From positions 806,001 to 870,000 of the forward strand of contig NZ_SMGE01000001.1 in the NCBI RefSeq assembly GCF_004339525.1: a stretch of DNA of 64,000 nucleotides, written 5' to 3'. Position 1 is the stretch's first letter. Every line of letters begins with the position of its first letter. Made by a program: the position numbers and the translations under genes. Below, one piece after another: positions 49,426 to 59,083 of the stretch. The stretch is from Flavobacterium sp. 90 (GTDB lineage: Bacteria > Bacteroidota > Bacteroidia > Flavobacteriales > Flavobacteriaceae). The notes beneath the pieces were generated by a model, which was not told the DNA's origin, searched no databases, and saw nothing but the letters and a program-made list of their open reading frames with translations.

Positions 49426-50217
49426 ATGTACCTATCTAATACAAAGACTATTGTGTTTATTACGGGAGCGTTTGTGAGTCATTCTTGCTGGAAGGAATGG
49501 ATTGTTTTTTTTGAAAATAAAGGTTACAAAGCCGTTGCGCCACCTTGGCCTTATAAAAATGAGTTGACCGAAACTTTAAGAAGTGAACATCCAGATTCTA
49601 AAATTGCTCAACTTCGATTAAATATCTTAATTGATTATTATACGGAGATTATCGAAAAACTTACCGAAAAACCTATTTTAATCGGACATTCTTACGGTGG
49701 TCTTTTGACGCAATTATTGATTCAAAAAGAACTTGCCGCGGCTGGAGTTTGCATACATTCTTTTCCTCCGAAAGGCGTTATTACCACAAAATTTTCATTT
49801 TATAAAGCTACATGGAAATCTTTAGGCTTTTTTTCATCCACAAAACATACCTATTTAATGTCTTTTAAAGAATGGCAATTTGCCTTTACAAACACAATGG
49901 AATTTGAGGATCAGAAAGAATCTTATGAAAAATTGGTGATTCCGGAATCTAAGCAAGTAATGCGTGATATTATTTCAAATTCAGCTAAAATTAATTTTAA
50001 AAAACCACACGTTCCCATACTTTTTTTATCCGGTTCTAATGATACTATTATACCGTCGTCACTTAATTATTCTAATTTTAAGAAGTACAAAAACCTACAT
50101 TCTATAACTTGTTATAAAGAATTTGAAAATAAAAATCATTTCGTTCTGGGACAATTAAACTGGGATGAAACCGCTGGTTTTATTGTCAATTGGCTTGAGA
50201 AAATCAGTTTAATTTAA
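49426..50217 (+). CDS. alpha/beta hydrolase
   Basis: This 263-residue cytoplasmic protein has the hydrolase core [20 protein letters not shown], nucleophile elbow IGHSYGGLL (Ser), acid loop [12 protein letters not shown] and His NKNHFVLGQ. It has the size of general esterase/lipase-like hydrolases; the substrate is not predictable. Its last 9 bases overlap the end of the convergent regulator gene. The upstream region 49212-49425 is AT-rich with no clear site. Confidence 0.82.
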   Translation: MYLSNTKTIVFITGAFVSHSCWKEWIVFFENKGYKAVAPPWPYKNELTETLRSEHPDSKIAQLRLNILIDYYTEIIEKLTEKPILIGHSYGGLLTQLLIQKELAAAGVCIHSFPPKGVITTKFSFYKATWKSLGFFSSTKHTYLMSFKEWQFAFTNTMEFEDQKESYEKLVIPESKQVMRDIISNSAKINFKKPHVPILFLSGSNDTIIPSSLNYSNFKKYKNLHSITCYKEFENKNHFVLGQLNWDETAGFIVNWLEKISLI

Positions 50218-52191
50218 TTCTCTTTTAATTTCCAGTTTTTTGATTTTTGAATTTAATGTCGAAGGATGAATGTCGAGAATTTCTGCTGCACCTCCGGTTC
50301 CGGATATTTTTCCGTTGCATTTTTTCAGAATGTACAAAATATAATCTCGTTCGTTTTCCAGAATAGTTTTTATCGAAAATGATTCGTTTGCCTGATCAGG
50401 ATGCATTTTTGAAGAAGGTGAAATTTCGATTTCTTTAATTGTGTTTCCGTCTGTCAATAAAATGGCACGTTGAATTACGTGTTCTAATTCTCTAATATTT
50501 CCCGGCCAGTTATAATTCATAATCTGCTGCAAGGCGTTTTCTGAAAGTGAAGGCACTTTTCTGCCCATTTTCTCACTGTAAACTTGCATAAAATGACTTG
50601 CCAATTCCGGAATATCTTCTTTTCGTTTTTTTAATGGCGGAACCATAATTGGAAAAACATGCAAACGATAATACAAATCCATTCTAAATCGTCCGGCGGC
50701 AACTTCTTCTTCTAAGTTTTTATTGGTGGCCGCAACAATTCTAACATCAATTTTTAGAGGAGCTTTTCCTCCAATGCGTTCGATTTCTCTTTCCTGCAAA
50801 ACTCGCAATAATTTAACCTGAAGTTCCAAAGGCATTTCTCCTATTTCATCCAGAAAAATAGTTCCTCCGTCTGCAAGTTCAAATTTACCGATTCGTTTAT
50901 CTAAAGCTCCGGTAAAAGCACCTCTTTCATGTCCAAAAAGCAATGATTCTGCAAGATTTTCAGGAATGGCACCACAATTTATAATGACCAAAGGCTTGTC
51001 TTTTCGAGGAGAAAGTGCATGAATACTTTGAGCAATTTTTTCTTTTCCAGTTCCACTTTCGCCTAAAACTAAAACGGAAGTATCTGATGGAGCAACTTTT
51101 CTGATGTAATCAAAAACAGTTATCATATGGTTACTGTTTCCTATAATTCCTTCAAAACCAATTACGCTTTTTTCAACATTTAAATTTTTATTTACGGTTT
51201 CTTTTTTAGTTTTTTCATCCAAATTCAAAGCGCCTCCGGAATACGTTTTATTAATAAACTGAAGCAAATTACTTTCTAAATTTGATAATAATTTTAGATT
51301 TTCATCTGAATATACGCTGAAATTTCGGCTATAGAAAGTAAAATAAAACCTTTGAACTGATGCAATTGTAATTGGGAAAACCAAATAAGATTTAATTCCG
51401 AAATTATGCGCAATTAAACTTTTTATTGGTGCTTCCTGAAAATTATTAATCAAAGATTCTTCACTATAAATAATAGGTTTAGCATCCGATTTTGATTTTT
51501 TGTAGGTATCGTTTAATTCTTTTATTGAAATATCTGCTATTTTGGACAGTTTTTCTGAACTTATAATTTGATAATCGTCTATACTTTTACGCATAATACC
51601 CAAATTATCATAAGCAGTTGTATTAAGAAAACCAACTTCTAAATAATCAAACGAAATAAAGGACTGCACTATTTTTGCCAATGCCAAAAGTGATTCTTCT
51701 TTTTTTAAATCAGAATTTACGATTTCGTTAATTCCATTTTGAAGTTCTAATTGCTGCACCAATTGTGATTCCAAACTATATTCCTGACGATAAAAAGCAA
51801 TCTCGAGCGTTGTTAAAACATCTTGTTCTCTAAAAGGTTTTACGATAAATCCATAAGGTTGTGTCGTTTTTGCCTGATCTAAAATACTTTTGCTGGAATT
51901 TGCCGATATATAGATAAATCCAATGCGGTTTTCTTTTAGAATTTTGGCAAGATCTATTCCGTTTCGAGTTCCTTTTAACATAATATCGACAAAAACTAAA
52001 TCCGGCTTTTCGTTCTGAATTTGTTCCAAAGCCTGATCAACAGAACGTGCAATTCCAGTAACTTCATAATTTGCTTTTTCAAGTATTAATTGCAAATCAT
52101 GTGCCTCAATAAATTGGTCTTCAACAATTAAAATTCTCTTTTTAAAGCTGTTATCAGATGAATTATTGAGATTGCCTGAAGCCGTTTTCAT
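50209..52191 (-). CDS. response regulator / sigma-54 activator with REC-GAF-AAA-HTH
   Basis: This 660-residue protein has a receiver domain at ~18-135 with acidic pocket E24/D25 and phospho-acceptor D69 ([10 protein letters not shown]). A GAF-like sensor region lies at ~150-310. The AAA+ domain at ~345-575 has Walker A GESGTGKE and the sigma-54 contact loop GAFTGA, with [29 protein letters not shown] and [16 protein letters not shown] Fis-type HTH ends the protein ([19 protein letters not shown]). It activates sigma-54 promoters on phosphorylation. It is divergent from a TPR histidine kinase gene 207 bases away, its probable partner. Confidence 0.92.
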   Translation of the reverse strand: MKTASGNLNNSSDNSFKKRILIVEDQFIEAHDLQLILEKANYEVTGIARSVDQALEQIQNEKPDLVFVDIMLKGTRNGIDLAKILKENRIGFIYISANSSKSILDQAKTTQPYGFIVKPFREQDVLTTLEIAFYRQEYSLESQLVQQLELQNGINEIVNSDLKKEESLLALAKIVQSFISFDYLEVGFLNTTAYDNLGIMRKSIDDYQIISSEKLSKIADISIKELNDTYKKSKSDAKPIIYSEESLINNFQEAPIKSLIAHNFGIKSYLVFPITIASVQRFYFTFYSRNFSVYSDENLKLLSNLESNLLQFINKTYSGGALNLDEKTKKETVNKNLNVEKSVIGFEGIIGNSNHMITVFDYIRKVAPSDTSVLVLGESGTGKEKIAQSIHALSPRKDKPLVIINCGAIPENLAESLLFGHERGAFTGALDKRIGKFELADGGTIFLDEIGEMPLELQVKLLRVLQEREIERIGGKAPLKIDVRIVAATNKNLEEEVAAGRFRMDLYYRLHVFPIMVPPLKKRKEDIPELASHFMQVYSEKMGRKVPSLSENALQQIMNYNWPGNIRELEHVIQRAILLTDGNTIKEIEISPSSKMHPDQANESFSIKTILENERDYILYILKKCNGKISGTGGAAEILDIHPSTLNSKIKKLEIKRELN

Positions 52192-52349
52192 AATTGTGGT
52201 ATTTTTATTGTTATAAGCGAGGTAATATATTGGTATAAAATTAGTTAATTATTATAAGTAAAATAACATTTTAGGTTAATTTAAATCATCTAAAATTACT
52301 TTTATCTGAATTTTCTTCATATAATTCTAAAAACCATTATCGTTATTTC

Positions 52350-52357
52350 TATATTTG
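52350..52357 (+). promoter_or_regulatory. candidate -7 element of the TPR kinase gene
   Basis: TATATTTG fits TAnnTTTG and is 41 bases before the start codon. The -33 box is not obvious. The rest of the 207-base divergent gap shows no clear sigma-54 site. Confidence 0.35.
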
Positions 52358-52398
52358 TTTTTCATAAAACCACCCAAAAACCTAATTCCCACCAAATT

Positions 52399-54840
52399 AT
52401 GAAAAAAGCAGCGTATGCTCTTTATTTAATCTTCATTATTACGTTTTCTTCCATAGCACAACCACCATCTGTTACAAAATATGATTTAAAGAAAAAAAGA
52501 CTATTAATACAGTCCAGTTCTATCTTTTTATACAATAGCAATCAAGGAGCTGTAGACGTAGATAGTTCAGTAGTTCTGGCCTGTAAAATTTACAAATTAC
52601 CTCTTTCCTTAGCATATGATGAAGGATTTAATGATGGTTCGTATTTAATTGGGAGTGATTTAATTGAAAAAGGAAATATTAATTCGGTTTTAAAAGTTCT
52701 GGCCCAATCAAAAGGTGAAGACCGAATCAAATTATTGCTTCAATTGGGTAATTTTTACCTTTTTAAATCGGGTGCAAAACCGCAAGATCTTCAAAATGCA
52801 CTTTTATATATAAAACAAGCGGTTGATGTAAGCAATCAGCTTAAAATAAAAAAATGGCAGAACCTAAGTCTATTGCTCTTAGGAAAATATTATTATCAGG
52901 CTAATAATCAAGCAGAAGGCAAAAAATGTTTTTTGCAGATTATTGATAAATGCCGCAAACAAAATGACAAAGCCGGCCTTGCACAAGCTTTGGACGCTTA
53001 CGGAACTCTTTTGTTTAATCTGGATCCTGAGAAAGAAAAGATCCTGACAGAAGCTATTTCCTTATATGCTTCCTTAGGAATGGAAGAAAAAAGGATTGAA
53101 AATTATATGAAGATTACAGTGATTTATTTTTGGGGAAAAAAGGTAAATGAAGCCAAAAAGAGATTATACCAGAATTTAGTTGACTTACGAAAAATAGGTT
53201 TTACGCATCAGCAATTTGCAGAATCAACAATTGTCTATCTTGAATTAGGTCAGCATAATATGAAAAGTGCTTTTTATTACGCCCTAAAAAGTGTAAAAAG
53301 AATGGAATCCGAAAAAGATTATGCTTTTGCTGATATTTTTTATATGCGTCTGGGTGATGTTTATAATTTATACGGTCATTATGAAGAAGCATTGGAATTG
53401 TACACAAAAAGTATCAAAATAGGCCGCCAAAATTTGAATATCGGTACTTGGTACAAAAGTTTTTACGGTGCCGTTGCTGCTTTATCCCTAAAGGGAAAAA
53501 CGAAAGAAGCTCTTAACTACATCAATTCAATGACGGCAAAATATCCGCCGGTAAATACTTTTGATAAAATGTTTGTTGCCTTCATTAAAGCCAATTGTTA
53601 TGATCAATTAAAAAATTATGTACAGGCTGAAAAATATTTTAAAGAAGTGGCTTATTTTGCCAAACAGTTAAATACTCCTGAAACCATTAGAGACGTTGTC
53701 CATCAATATACTATGATCGCACTGTTTTATATCAAAACAAACAGATTAGAGCAGGCTAAATTTTATACCGATAAAATTTATGCAATCGGCAAAGAAAGTA
53801 ACAGTCCGCGTAATTCAGAGTATTTTCAGGCTTTGCTTTTTAAAACAGACTCGATTAATGGTAATTATAAAGGTGCACTTGAACATTTTCAAAGAATTAA
53901 AAAAATAACCGATTCAATTCATGGCGCAGATAAAAACAGACAAATTGAAGAACTTAAAATTGAATATGAAACTAAAAATAAAGAACAGAAAATTAAACTA
54001 TTAAATAACCAATCAAGATTGCAGGAAAGCGAATTACAAAAATCGCAACTCTTGAATAATCTATCAATTTGGAGTTTGATTTTATTGCTCATTATTATTG
54101 TGTTATTATACAGCCGTTATCGTCTTAAACAACGAAATCATGCTAAACTGGAACTGAAAGAAAAAGAAATCAACCAGAAAAATATTAACTTAAGACATTT
54201 ATTAGATGAGAAAGAATGGCTGCTGAAAGAGATTCATCATCGTGTAAAAAATAATCTGCAAACGGTAATAAGTCTGTTAAATTCGCAATCAGCCTATCTG
54301 GATAATGATATGGCTTTATCAGCCATAAAAAACAGTCAGCACAGAATACATTCTATGTCTTTGATTCATCAAAAATTATATAATTCTGAGAATATTTCAA
54401 CGATTAATATGCCTAATTATATCAAGGAATTGGTTGAATATTTGAAAGATTCTTTCTCGCTGGGACAAAGAATTCGTTTTGAAATTAAGATAGATCCATT
54501 AGAATTAGATGTTGCTCAGGCGGTTCCGCTTGGGTTAATTCTGAACGAAGCGATTACGAATTCTATCAAATATGCTTTTCCTGATGATCGTAGCGGAATG
54601 GTTTACATAACGCTTGAAACCATAAAGGAAAACCTTTATTTAATGACTATTGCAGACAACGGAATTGGAATTGATATTGACTTTAGCAATAAAAAAGTAA
54701 ACTCGTTTGGGATGAGTTTGATAAAAGGTTTGAGCGATGATCTTGAAGCAAAATTTTCGATGGAAAATAATAACGGCACGATTTTGAAAATTGAATTTTC
54801 ACAAGAATTTCCTCTGAATCAAAAAAGAGAACTAATTTAA
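52399..54840 (+). CDS. TPR-containing sensor histidine kinase (HisKA_2 type)
   Basis: This 813-residue protein has a signal peptide (YALYLIFIITFSSIAQ). An extracytoplasmic TPR array follows at ~100-510 (YNLYGHYEEALELYTKSIKI, ENYVQ AEKYFKEVAYFAKQLN-type units), then a coiled coil and one transmembrane helix at ~553-572 (WSLILLLIIIVLLYSRY). The cytoplasmic kinase has the HisKA_2 dimerisation segment EIHHRVKNNLQTVISLLNSQ (His ~613-614) and an HATPase with N box LNEAITNSIKYAF and G box DNGIGI. It probably phosphorylates one or both neighbouring sigma-54 activators. The next regulator gene follows 51 bases downstream on the same strand. Confidence 0.92.
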   Translation: MKKAAYALYLIFIITFSSIAQPPSVTKYDLKKKRLLIQSSSIFLYNSNQGAVDVDSSVVLACKIYKLPLSLAYDEGFNDGSYLIGSDLIEKGNINSVLKVLAQSKGEDRIKLLLQLGNFYLFKSGAKPQDLQNALLYIKQAVDVSNQLKIKKWQNLSLLLLGKYYYQANNQAEGKKCFLQIIDKCRKQNDKAGLAQALDAYGTLLFNLDPEKEKILTEAISLYASLGMEEKRIENYMKITVIYFWGKKVNEAKKRLYQNLVDLRKIGFTHQQFAESTIVYLELGQHNMKSAFYYALKSVKRMESEKDYAFADIFYMRLGDVYNLYGHYEEALELYTKSIKIGRQNLNIGTWYKSFYGAVAALSLKGKTKEALNYINSMTAKYPPVNTFDKMFVAFIKANCYDQLKNYVQAEKYFKEVAYFAKQLNTPETIRDVVHQYTMIALFYIKTNRLEQAKFYTDKIYAIGKESNSPRNSEYFQALLFKTDSINGNYKGALEHFQRIKKITDSIHGADKNRQIEELKIEYETKNKEQKIKLLNNQSRLQESELQKSQLLNNLSIWSLILLLIIIVLLYSRYRLKQRNHAKLELKEKEINQKNINLRHLLDEKEWLLKEIHHRVKNNLQTVISLLNSQSAYLDNDMALSAIKNSQHRIHSMSLIHQKLYNSENISTINMPNYIKELVEYLKDSFSLGQRIRFEIKIDPLELDVAQAVPLGLILNEAITNSIKYAFPDDRSGMVYITLETIKENLYLMTIADNGIGIDIDFSNKKVNSFGMSLIKGLSDDLEAKFSMENNNGTILKIEFSQEFPLNQKRELI

Positions 54841-54891
54841 AACCTAAATTTGTATCTCAAAAATAAATTCCGATTCTAGACTTTTCCTCAA

Positions 54892-56235
54892 ATGACACAT
54901 AAAATATTAATTATAGACGACGAAGAAAAACTCAGAAGTCTGTTGGCACGCATTATAAAATCTGAAGGCTTTGAAGTTATCGAAGCCAAAGATTTGAAAT
55001 CAGGTTTTAAGAAACTCGAACAAACGGATATTGATGTCGTTTTATGTGATGTGAAATTACCTGACGGAAATGGCGTTGACTTTCTTCAAAACATAAAAGG
55101 CAGTTTTCCTTTGATTGAAGTTATTTTACTAACGGCTTTCGGAAATATTCCTGACGGTGTTCAAGCCATGAAAAATGGTGCTTTTGATTACATCGTAAAA
55201 GGCGATGATAACGACAAAATTATTCCGCTTTTGTACAAAGCTGTTGAAAAGGTGCAGTTACAGAAAAAGGTAAAGCAACTCGAAAAACGCATTGGCGATA
55301 AATATTCTTTTAATACCATTATTGGGAAATCAAAAGGAATTGAACAAGTTATTGATCTCGCCAAAAAAGTTGCCAAAACTGATTCTACTGTTTTACTGAC
55401 AGGCGAAACCGGAACCGGAAAAGAAGTTTTTGCACAAGCAATTCATGAAAATAGTAATCGTATTGGAAAATCTTTTGTCGCTTTAAACTGTAGTACTTTC
55501 AGTAAAGAAATTCTGGAAAGTGAACTTTTTGGTCATAAACAAGGTGCTTTTACCGGAGCTTTAAAAGATAAAAAAGGTTTTATTGAAGAAGCAAACGGCG
55601 GAACTTTATTCCTGGATGAAATTGGAGAAATGCCAATTGAACTGCAAGCCAAATTATTACGCGTTTTAGAAACTAGCGAATATATTATGATTGGAGACAC
55701 AACTCCCAAAAAGTCAAATTTCAGATTAATTGCCGCAACCAACAGAGATTTAAAAATAGAAAGTGAAGAACACCGTTTTCGTTCTGATTTATATTTTCGT
55801 TTGAATATTTTTGAGATTACCCTTCCGCCTTTGCGCGAAAGAATAAAAGATATTCTGCCTATAACAAACTATTTTGTAAAGCAATTTTCTGAAAAAACGA
55901 ATAAAAAAAACCTGAACGTTTCTGATGATTTTATTCAGAAATTAGAAAATTATTCCTGGCCGGGAAATATCCGAGAACTTAAAAATGTTATCGAAAGATC
56001 TGTTATTCTAAGCAATGGCGATATTTTGACCGCTGATGTTTTACCATACGAAATGCAGCATCAACCTGAAAAAGCTACAAAATCAATGTCCGCTTTTTCT
56101 ATGCAAAGCGTTGAAAAACTACATATTCAGAAAGTTTTAAATTACACAAAAGGTAATAAAGCCGAAACTGCTCGTTTACTAGAAATTGGAATTGCGACTT
56201 TGTATCGAAAGTTAGAAGAATATAGTATTCAATAA
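54892..56235 (+). CDS. NtrC-type sigma-54 response regulator
   Basis: This 447-residue protein has a receiver domain at 1-120 (IIDDEEKLRSLLARI; phospho-acceptor D53 in LCDVKLPDG), an AAA+ domain at ~135-365 (Walker A GETGTGKE, GAFTGA within FGHKQGAFTGALKD, Walker [26 protein letters not shown]) and a C-terminal Fis HTH (TARLLEIGIATLYRKLEEY). This is the complete NtrC layout. It lies between the TPR kinase and the kdp genes and is a reasonable candidate to control kdp in place of KdpE, which is not seen. This is inference from position. Confidence 0.93.
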   Translation: MTHKILIIDDEEKLRSLLARIIKSEGFEVIEAKDLKSGFKKLEQTDIDVVLCDVKLPDGNGVDFLQNIKGSFPLIEVILLTAFGNIPDGVQAMKNGAFDYIVKGDDNDKIIPLLYKAVEKVQLQKKVKQLEKRIGDKYSFNTIIGKSKGIEQVIDLAKKVAKTDSTVLLTGETGTGKEVFAQAIHENSNRIGKSFVALNCSTFSKEILESELFGHKQGAFTGALKDKKGFIEEANGGTLFLDEIGEMPIELQAKLLRVLETSEYIMIGDTTPKKSNFRLIAATNRDLKIESEEHRFRSDLYFRLNIFEITLPPLRERIKDILPITNYFVKQFSEKTNKKNLNVSDDFIQKLENYSWPGNIRELKNVIERSVILSNGDILTADVLPYEMQHQPEKATKSMSAFSMQSVEKLHIQKVLNYTKGNKAETARLLEIGIATLYRKLEEYSIQ

Positions 56236-56280
56236 CAATTGCAAATTTCAATATCAAACTCAAAGGAGATTACATTTTAC

Positions 56281-56321
56281 AATTAATAATTAATAATTAA
56301 TAATTAATAATTAATAATTAA
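56281..56321. repeat. tandem heptamer AATTAAT, ~5.9 copies
   Basis: Five perfect copies of AATTAAT and most of a sixth lie between the regulator stop codon and the terminator. Such slippage-prone tracts can vary in length between strains. Confidence 0.85.
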
Positions 56322-56345
56322 AATCATCCTATCATTTCAATAATA

Positions 56346-56371
56346 GCTTATCATTTTGATAGGCTTTTTTT
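56346..56371 (+). terminator. terminator after the NtrC-type regulator
   Basis: GCTTATCA, loop TTT, TGATAGGC (8 bp, one G-T pair), then seven T. It separates the two-component genes from the kdp group. Confidence 0.75.
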
Positions 56372-56382
56372 ATGCCTGATTT

Positions 56383-56399
56383 TTGGCACGAAACTACAT
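56383..56399 (+). promoter_or_regulatory. possible sigma-54 promoter before the kdp group (weak)
   Basis: TTGGCACG is a perfect -24 half, but after four bases the -12 half reads TACAT where TTGCA is expected. It lies ~90 bases before the gene at 56487 and just after a sigma-54 activator gene, which is the only reason to list it. Confidence 0.25.
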
Positions 56400-56486
56400 T
56401 TCTTTCATTGACAACACTTTAGACATAACTTGAATTTTTCGGAACATATTTTGGCATAAGTGGGAAGAACATAAAAATTCATTCTC

Positions 56487-56768
56487 ATGAAAAACCAAGT
56501 GACCTCAATCTACAAACAAGCTGAACGCTTTGCTGAAATAACCAAAAAATCTATTATTTCCGGTAACATCGTTCGTGCAAAAAAATGCCTTGCTCTTGCT
56601 GAACGCCTTTTTATAAGCGGAAGTAACGAAACTAAAAATGCCATTTCTAATGTGTATGTTTTCTCTGTTTCTTCTTTTATGGAAGTACGCCACTGCAACA
56701 TTTCACATCTTTTTCCTCAAACGCTTAAAGCGGAATATATCAAACAAATTAATACGTCTGGTGTGTAA
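56487..56768 (+). CDS. conserved small protein at the head of the kdp group
   Basis: This 93-residue protein is soluble and helical: MKNQVTSIYKQAERFAEITK, RAKKCLALAERLFISGSNET, NVYVFSVSSFMEVRHCNISH, then LFPQTLKAEYIKQINTSGV. It has the feel of a conserved family seen next to kdp genes in Bacteroidota, but I cannot give a function. The many short frames on the opposite strand here are shadows. It is followed by two tiny membrane-peptide genes and kdpA on the same strand, so co-regulation with potassium uptake is likely but inferred. Confidence 0.7.
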   Translation: MKNQVTSIYKQAERFAEITKKSIISGNIVRAKKCLALAERLFISGSNETKNAISNVYVFSVSSFMEVRHCNISHLFPQTLKAEYIKQINTSGV

Positions 56769-56861
56769 AATGTCTTTTGTAAAATGTAAAATGCATTTCA
56801 CTTTTCTTACCACATCTCACTTTTTACATTTCACAAATCTAAAAATCTAAAATCATTTAAT

Positions 56862-56948
56862 ATGTTAATCACTTTTCTTTTACTCGCATTAGGCTTACTA
56901 CTATTTGCCATTTGTTTTAAATCAGTTGAATTTTTTGAAAAAATCTAA
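56862..56948 (+). CDS. 28-residue membrane peptide upstream of kdpF
   Basis: ATG to TAA encodes MLITFLLLALGLLLFAICFK followed by SVEFFEKI: one hydrophobic helix and a short charged tail, ending only 3 bases before the kdpF ATG. The size, the single helix and the tight spacing argue for a real gene, possibly a second small Kdp subunit or regulator. It is not homologous to KdpF by eye. Ordinary gene callers would miss it. Confidence 0.5.
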   Translation: MLITFLLLALGLLLFAICFKSVEFFEKI

Positions 56949-56951
56949 ATC

Positions 56952-57029
56952 ATGACTGCACTATTTATTGTTTCCATCGCCGTTTTCGGCTATTTGGTTT
57001 ATGTCTTAATCAAACCCGAAAAATTTTAA
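56952..57029 (+). CDS. kdpF: KdpF-like small subunit of the Kdp potassium ATPase
   Basis: This 25-residue peptide, MTALFIVSIAVFGYLVYVLI followed by KPEKF, has one transmembrane helix and the characteristic Y-L-x-Y-x-L-I-x-P-E-x-F ending of KdpF. In other bacteria it stabilises the KdpABC complex in the inner membrane. It lies 96 bases before kdpA; that spacer is a TGTAAAATG-type inverted-repeat tract. Confidence 0.85.
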   Translation: MTALFIVSIAVFGYLVYVLIKPEKF

Positions 57030-57125
57030 ATCATGTAAAAAGTAAAATGTTTTATGCGAAATGTAAAAGCCAGATCAATTCATTTTACAAATCACATTTG
57101 ACCTTTCACTAAAAAAATAAAAATT

Positions 57126-58847
57126 ATGAACACAGAATTATTAGGCGTCATCAGTATTTTTATCGTTTCGATAGTTTTAGCCATTCCGTTAGGGAAATAT
57201 ATCGCTAAAGTTTATTTAGGAGATAAAACACTTTTTGATCCGATTTTCAATCCAATTGAAAAATTTATTTTTAAAATCAGCGGTATTAATTCCACTGAAG
57301 AAATGAACTGGAAACAACACTTAAAAGCACTTTTAAGTATCAACATGATTTGGTTCGTTCTTTGCTTTTTTGTCTTATTATTTCAAGGATCATTATTTCT
57401 AAATCCTGACAATAACCCTTCAATGTCGCCCGATTTGGCCTTTAATACCGCCATTTCGTTTGTAGTAAACTGTAACTTACAACATTATTCAGGCGAAAGC
57501 GGAGTTTCTTACTTGTCACAAATGTTTTTGATGTTCTTGCAATTTGTTTCTGCTGGTGTCGGTATGGCTGCTGCTGCAATGATTTTTACTGCAATGAAAG
57601 AAAGAACTACAGATAAACTGGGCAATTTTTACAACTATTTCATCAAAAGTTGTACACGTATATTATTACCACTTTCAGTAATTGTAGCTACTATTTTAGC
57701 ATTCAGCGGTACGCCAATGGATTTTGACAGTAAAGATTCTATCACAACTTTACAAGGTGATCACGTTGACGTTTCACGCGGGCCTGCAGCTGCTTTTATT
57801 GCCATTAAACATTTAGGTACAAATGGTGGAGGATTCTTTGGAGCCAACTCAGCGCATCCTTTAGAGAATCCAACTTATTTCACGAATGCTGTGGAGCTTT
57901 GGGCACAATTAATTGTTCCGTTTGCTATGATTTTTGCTTTAGGTTTTTATCTAAAGAAAAAGAAATTATCCTATGTAATTTTTGGAGTTATGACCGTTGG
58001 ATTCTTATTATTGGTTATTCCAACAATGATGACGGAAATGAACGGAAATCCTGCTATCGAGAAAATGGGAATTGCACAAGCAACCGGAGCGATGGAAGGA
58101 AAAGAAGTTCGGTTTGGACCAGCGGTTTCTGGTTTCTGGAGTATTGCTACAACCGTAATTTCTACAGGTTCTGTAAATAGTATGCACGATAGTTCAATGC
58201 CAATTTCCGGTGCGATGGAATTACTTGCCATGATGGTCAATGCGTTTTATGGAGGTTGTGGTGTTGGTATTCTGAACTTCTACATTTTCATTATTCTGGC
58301 TGTATTTATTTCCGGATTAATGGTTGGTCGAACCCCTGAATTTTTAGGAAAGAAAATCGAAGCGCGGGAAGTTAAAATTGCAGCTTTTATCGCAATTCTT
58401 CACCCTTTATTAATATTAGCAGGAACAGCTTTGGCTTCTTATTTTGCGGCAAACGATACTGCAATGGGTTATTGGTTTAGCGGAAACGCAACAGGCTGGC
58501 TGAACAATCCAGGACATCACGGATTCTCTGAAATGTTATACGAATATACTTCGAGCGCTGCCAATAATGGTTCTGGTTTTGAAGGTTTGGGCGATAATAA
58601 TCCGTTTTGGAATATCACTACAGGAATTGTGTTGCTATTAAGTCGTTTCATTCCTATCGTTGGACCATTGGCAATTGCAGGATTATTGGCGAATAAAAAA
58701 TACATTCCGGAAAGTGCAGGAACTTTAAAAACCGACACTTCTATTTTTGGAATAATGGTTTTTGCCGTAATCGCGATTATTGCTGCTTTATCATTCTTCC
58801 CAGCGTTGGCACTTGGACCTTTAGCGGAGTACTTTACACTAAAATAA
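57126..58847 (+). CDS. kdpA: potassium-transporting ATPase subunit KdpA
   Basis: This 573-residue membrane protein has about ten transmembrane helices and binds and passes K+ in the high-affinity Kdp pump. Family strings: LAIPLGKYIAKVY at the N-terminus, LAFNTAISFVVNCNLQHYSG (first selectivity loop), LGTNGGGFFGANSAHPLENP (second), MVNAFYGGCGVGILNFYIF, GRTPEFLGKKIEAREVKIA, and SSAANNGSGFEGLGDNNPFW (fourth). Length is close to the E. coli protein (~557). kdpB begins 236 bases downstream, an unusually wide gap that carries a palindromic repeat. Confidence 0.97.
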   Translation: MNTELLGVISIFIVSIVLAIPLGKYIAKVYLGDKTLFDPIFNPIEKFIFKISGINSTEEMNWKQHLKALLSINMIWFVLCFFVLLFQGSLFLNPDNNPSMSPDLAFNTAISFVVNCNLQHYSGESGVSYLSQMFLMFLQFVSAGVGMAAAAMIFTAMKERTTDKLGNFYNYFIKSCTRILLPLSVIVATILAFSGTPMDFDSKDSITTLQGDHVDVSRGPAAAFIAIKHLGTNGGGFFGANSAHPLENPTYFTNAVELWAQLIVPFAMIFALGFYLKKKKLSYVIFGVMTVGFLLLVIPTMMTEMNGNPAIEKMGIAQATGAMEGKEVRFGPAVSGFWSIATTVISTGSVNSMHDSSMPISGAMELLAMMVNAFYGGCGVGILNFYIFIILAVFISGLMVGRTPEFLGKKIEAREVKIAAFIAILHPLLILAGTALASYFAANDTAMGYWFSGNATGWLNNPGHHGFSEMLYEYTSSAANNGSGFEGLGDNNPFWNITTGIVLLLSRFIPIVGPLAIAGLLANKKYIPESAGTLKTDTSIFGIMVFAVIAIIAALSFFPALALGPLAEYFTLK

Positions 58848-58933
58848 CAATTCATTTTTCTAATGCTGAACATTTTTAAACACATAGGAACATAGAAATA
58901 AAATATACAGAAAGAATATCGTATTTCAATATA

Positions 58934-59007
58934 GCCCGTGGTTTCAACCATGGGAAACGATAAAGATTGTGTTAATATATTATGCTCCCATGGTTGAAAC
59001 CACGGGC
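58934..59007. repeat. 22-bp perfect inverted repeat between kdpA and kdpB
   Basis: The arm starting GCCCGTGGTTTCAACC (58934-58955) is the exact reverse complement of 58986-59007, separated by 30 bases. It could fold into a strong hairpin in the kdpA-kdpB message. It looks like a dispersed palindromic element rather than a terminator, since no T run follows. I see no gene in 58848-59083. Confidence 0.85.
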
Positions 59008-59083
59008 AATGTCTAAATAATAATTGCAATATATGTCTCTATGTGTTTAAAAAATTATCAGCTTAATAAATAAAATTCAAAAA

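Noticed and set aside
56435..56470. Second sigma-54-like string (TTTTGGCATAAGTGGGAA) before the 56487 gene
   Set aside because: The -24 half is imperfect and no GC occurs at the right distance for a -12 half.
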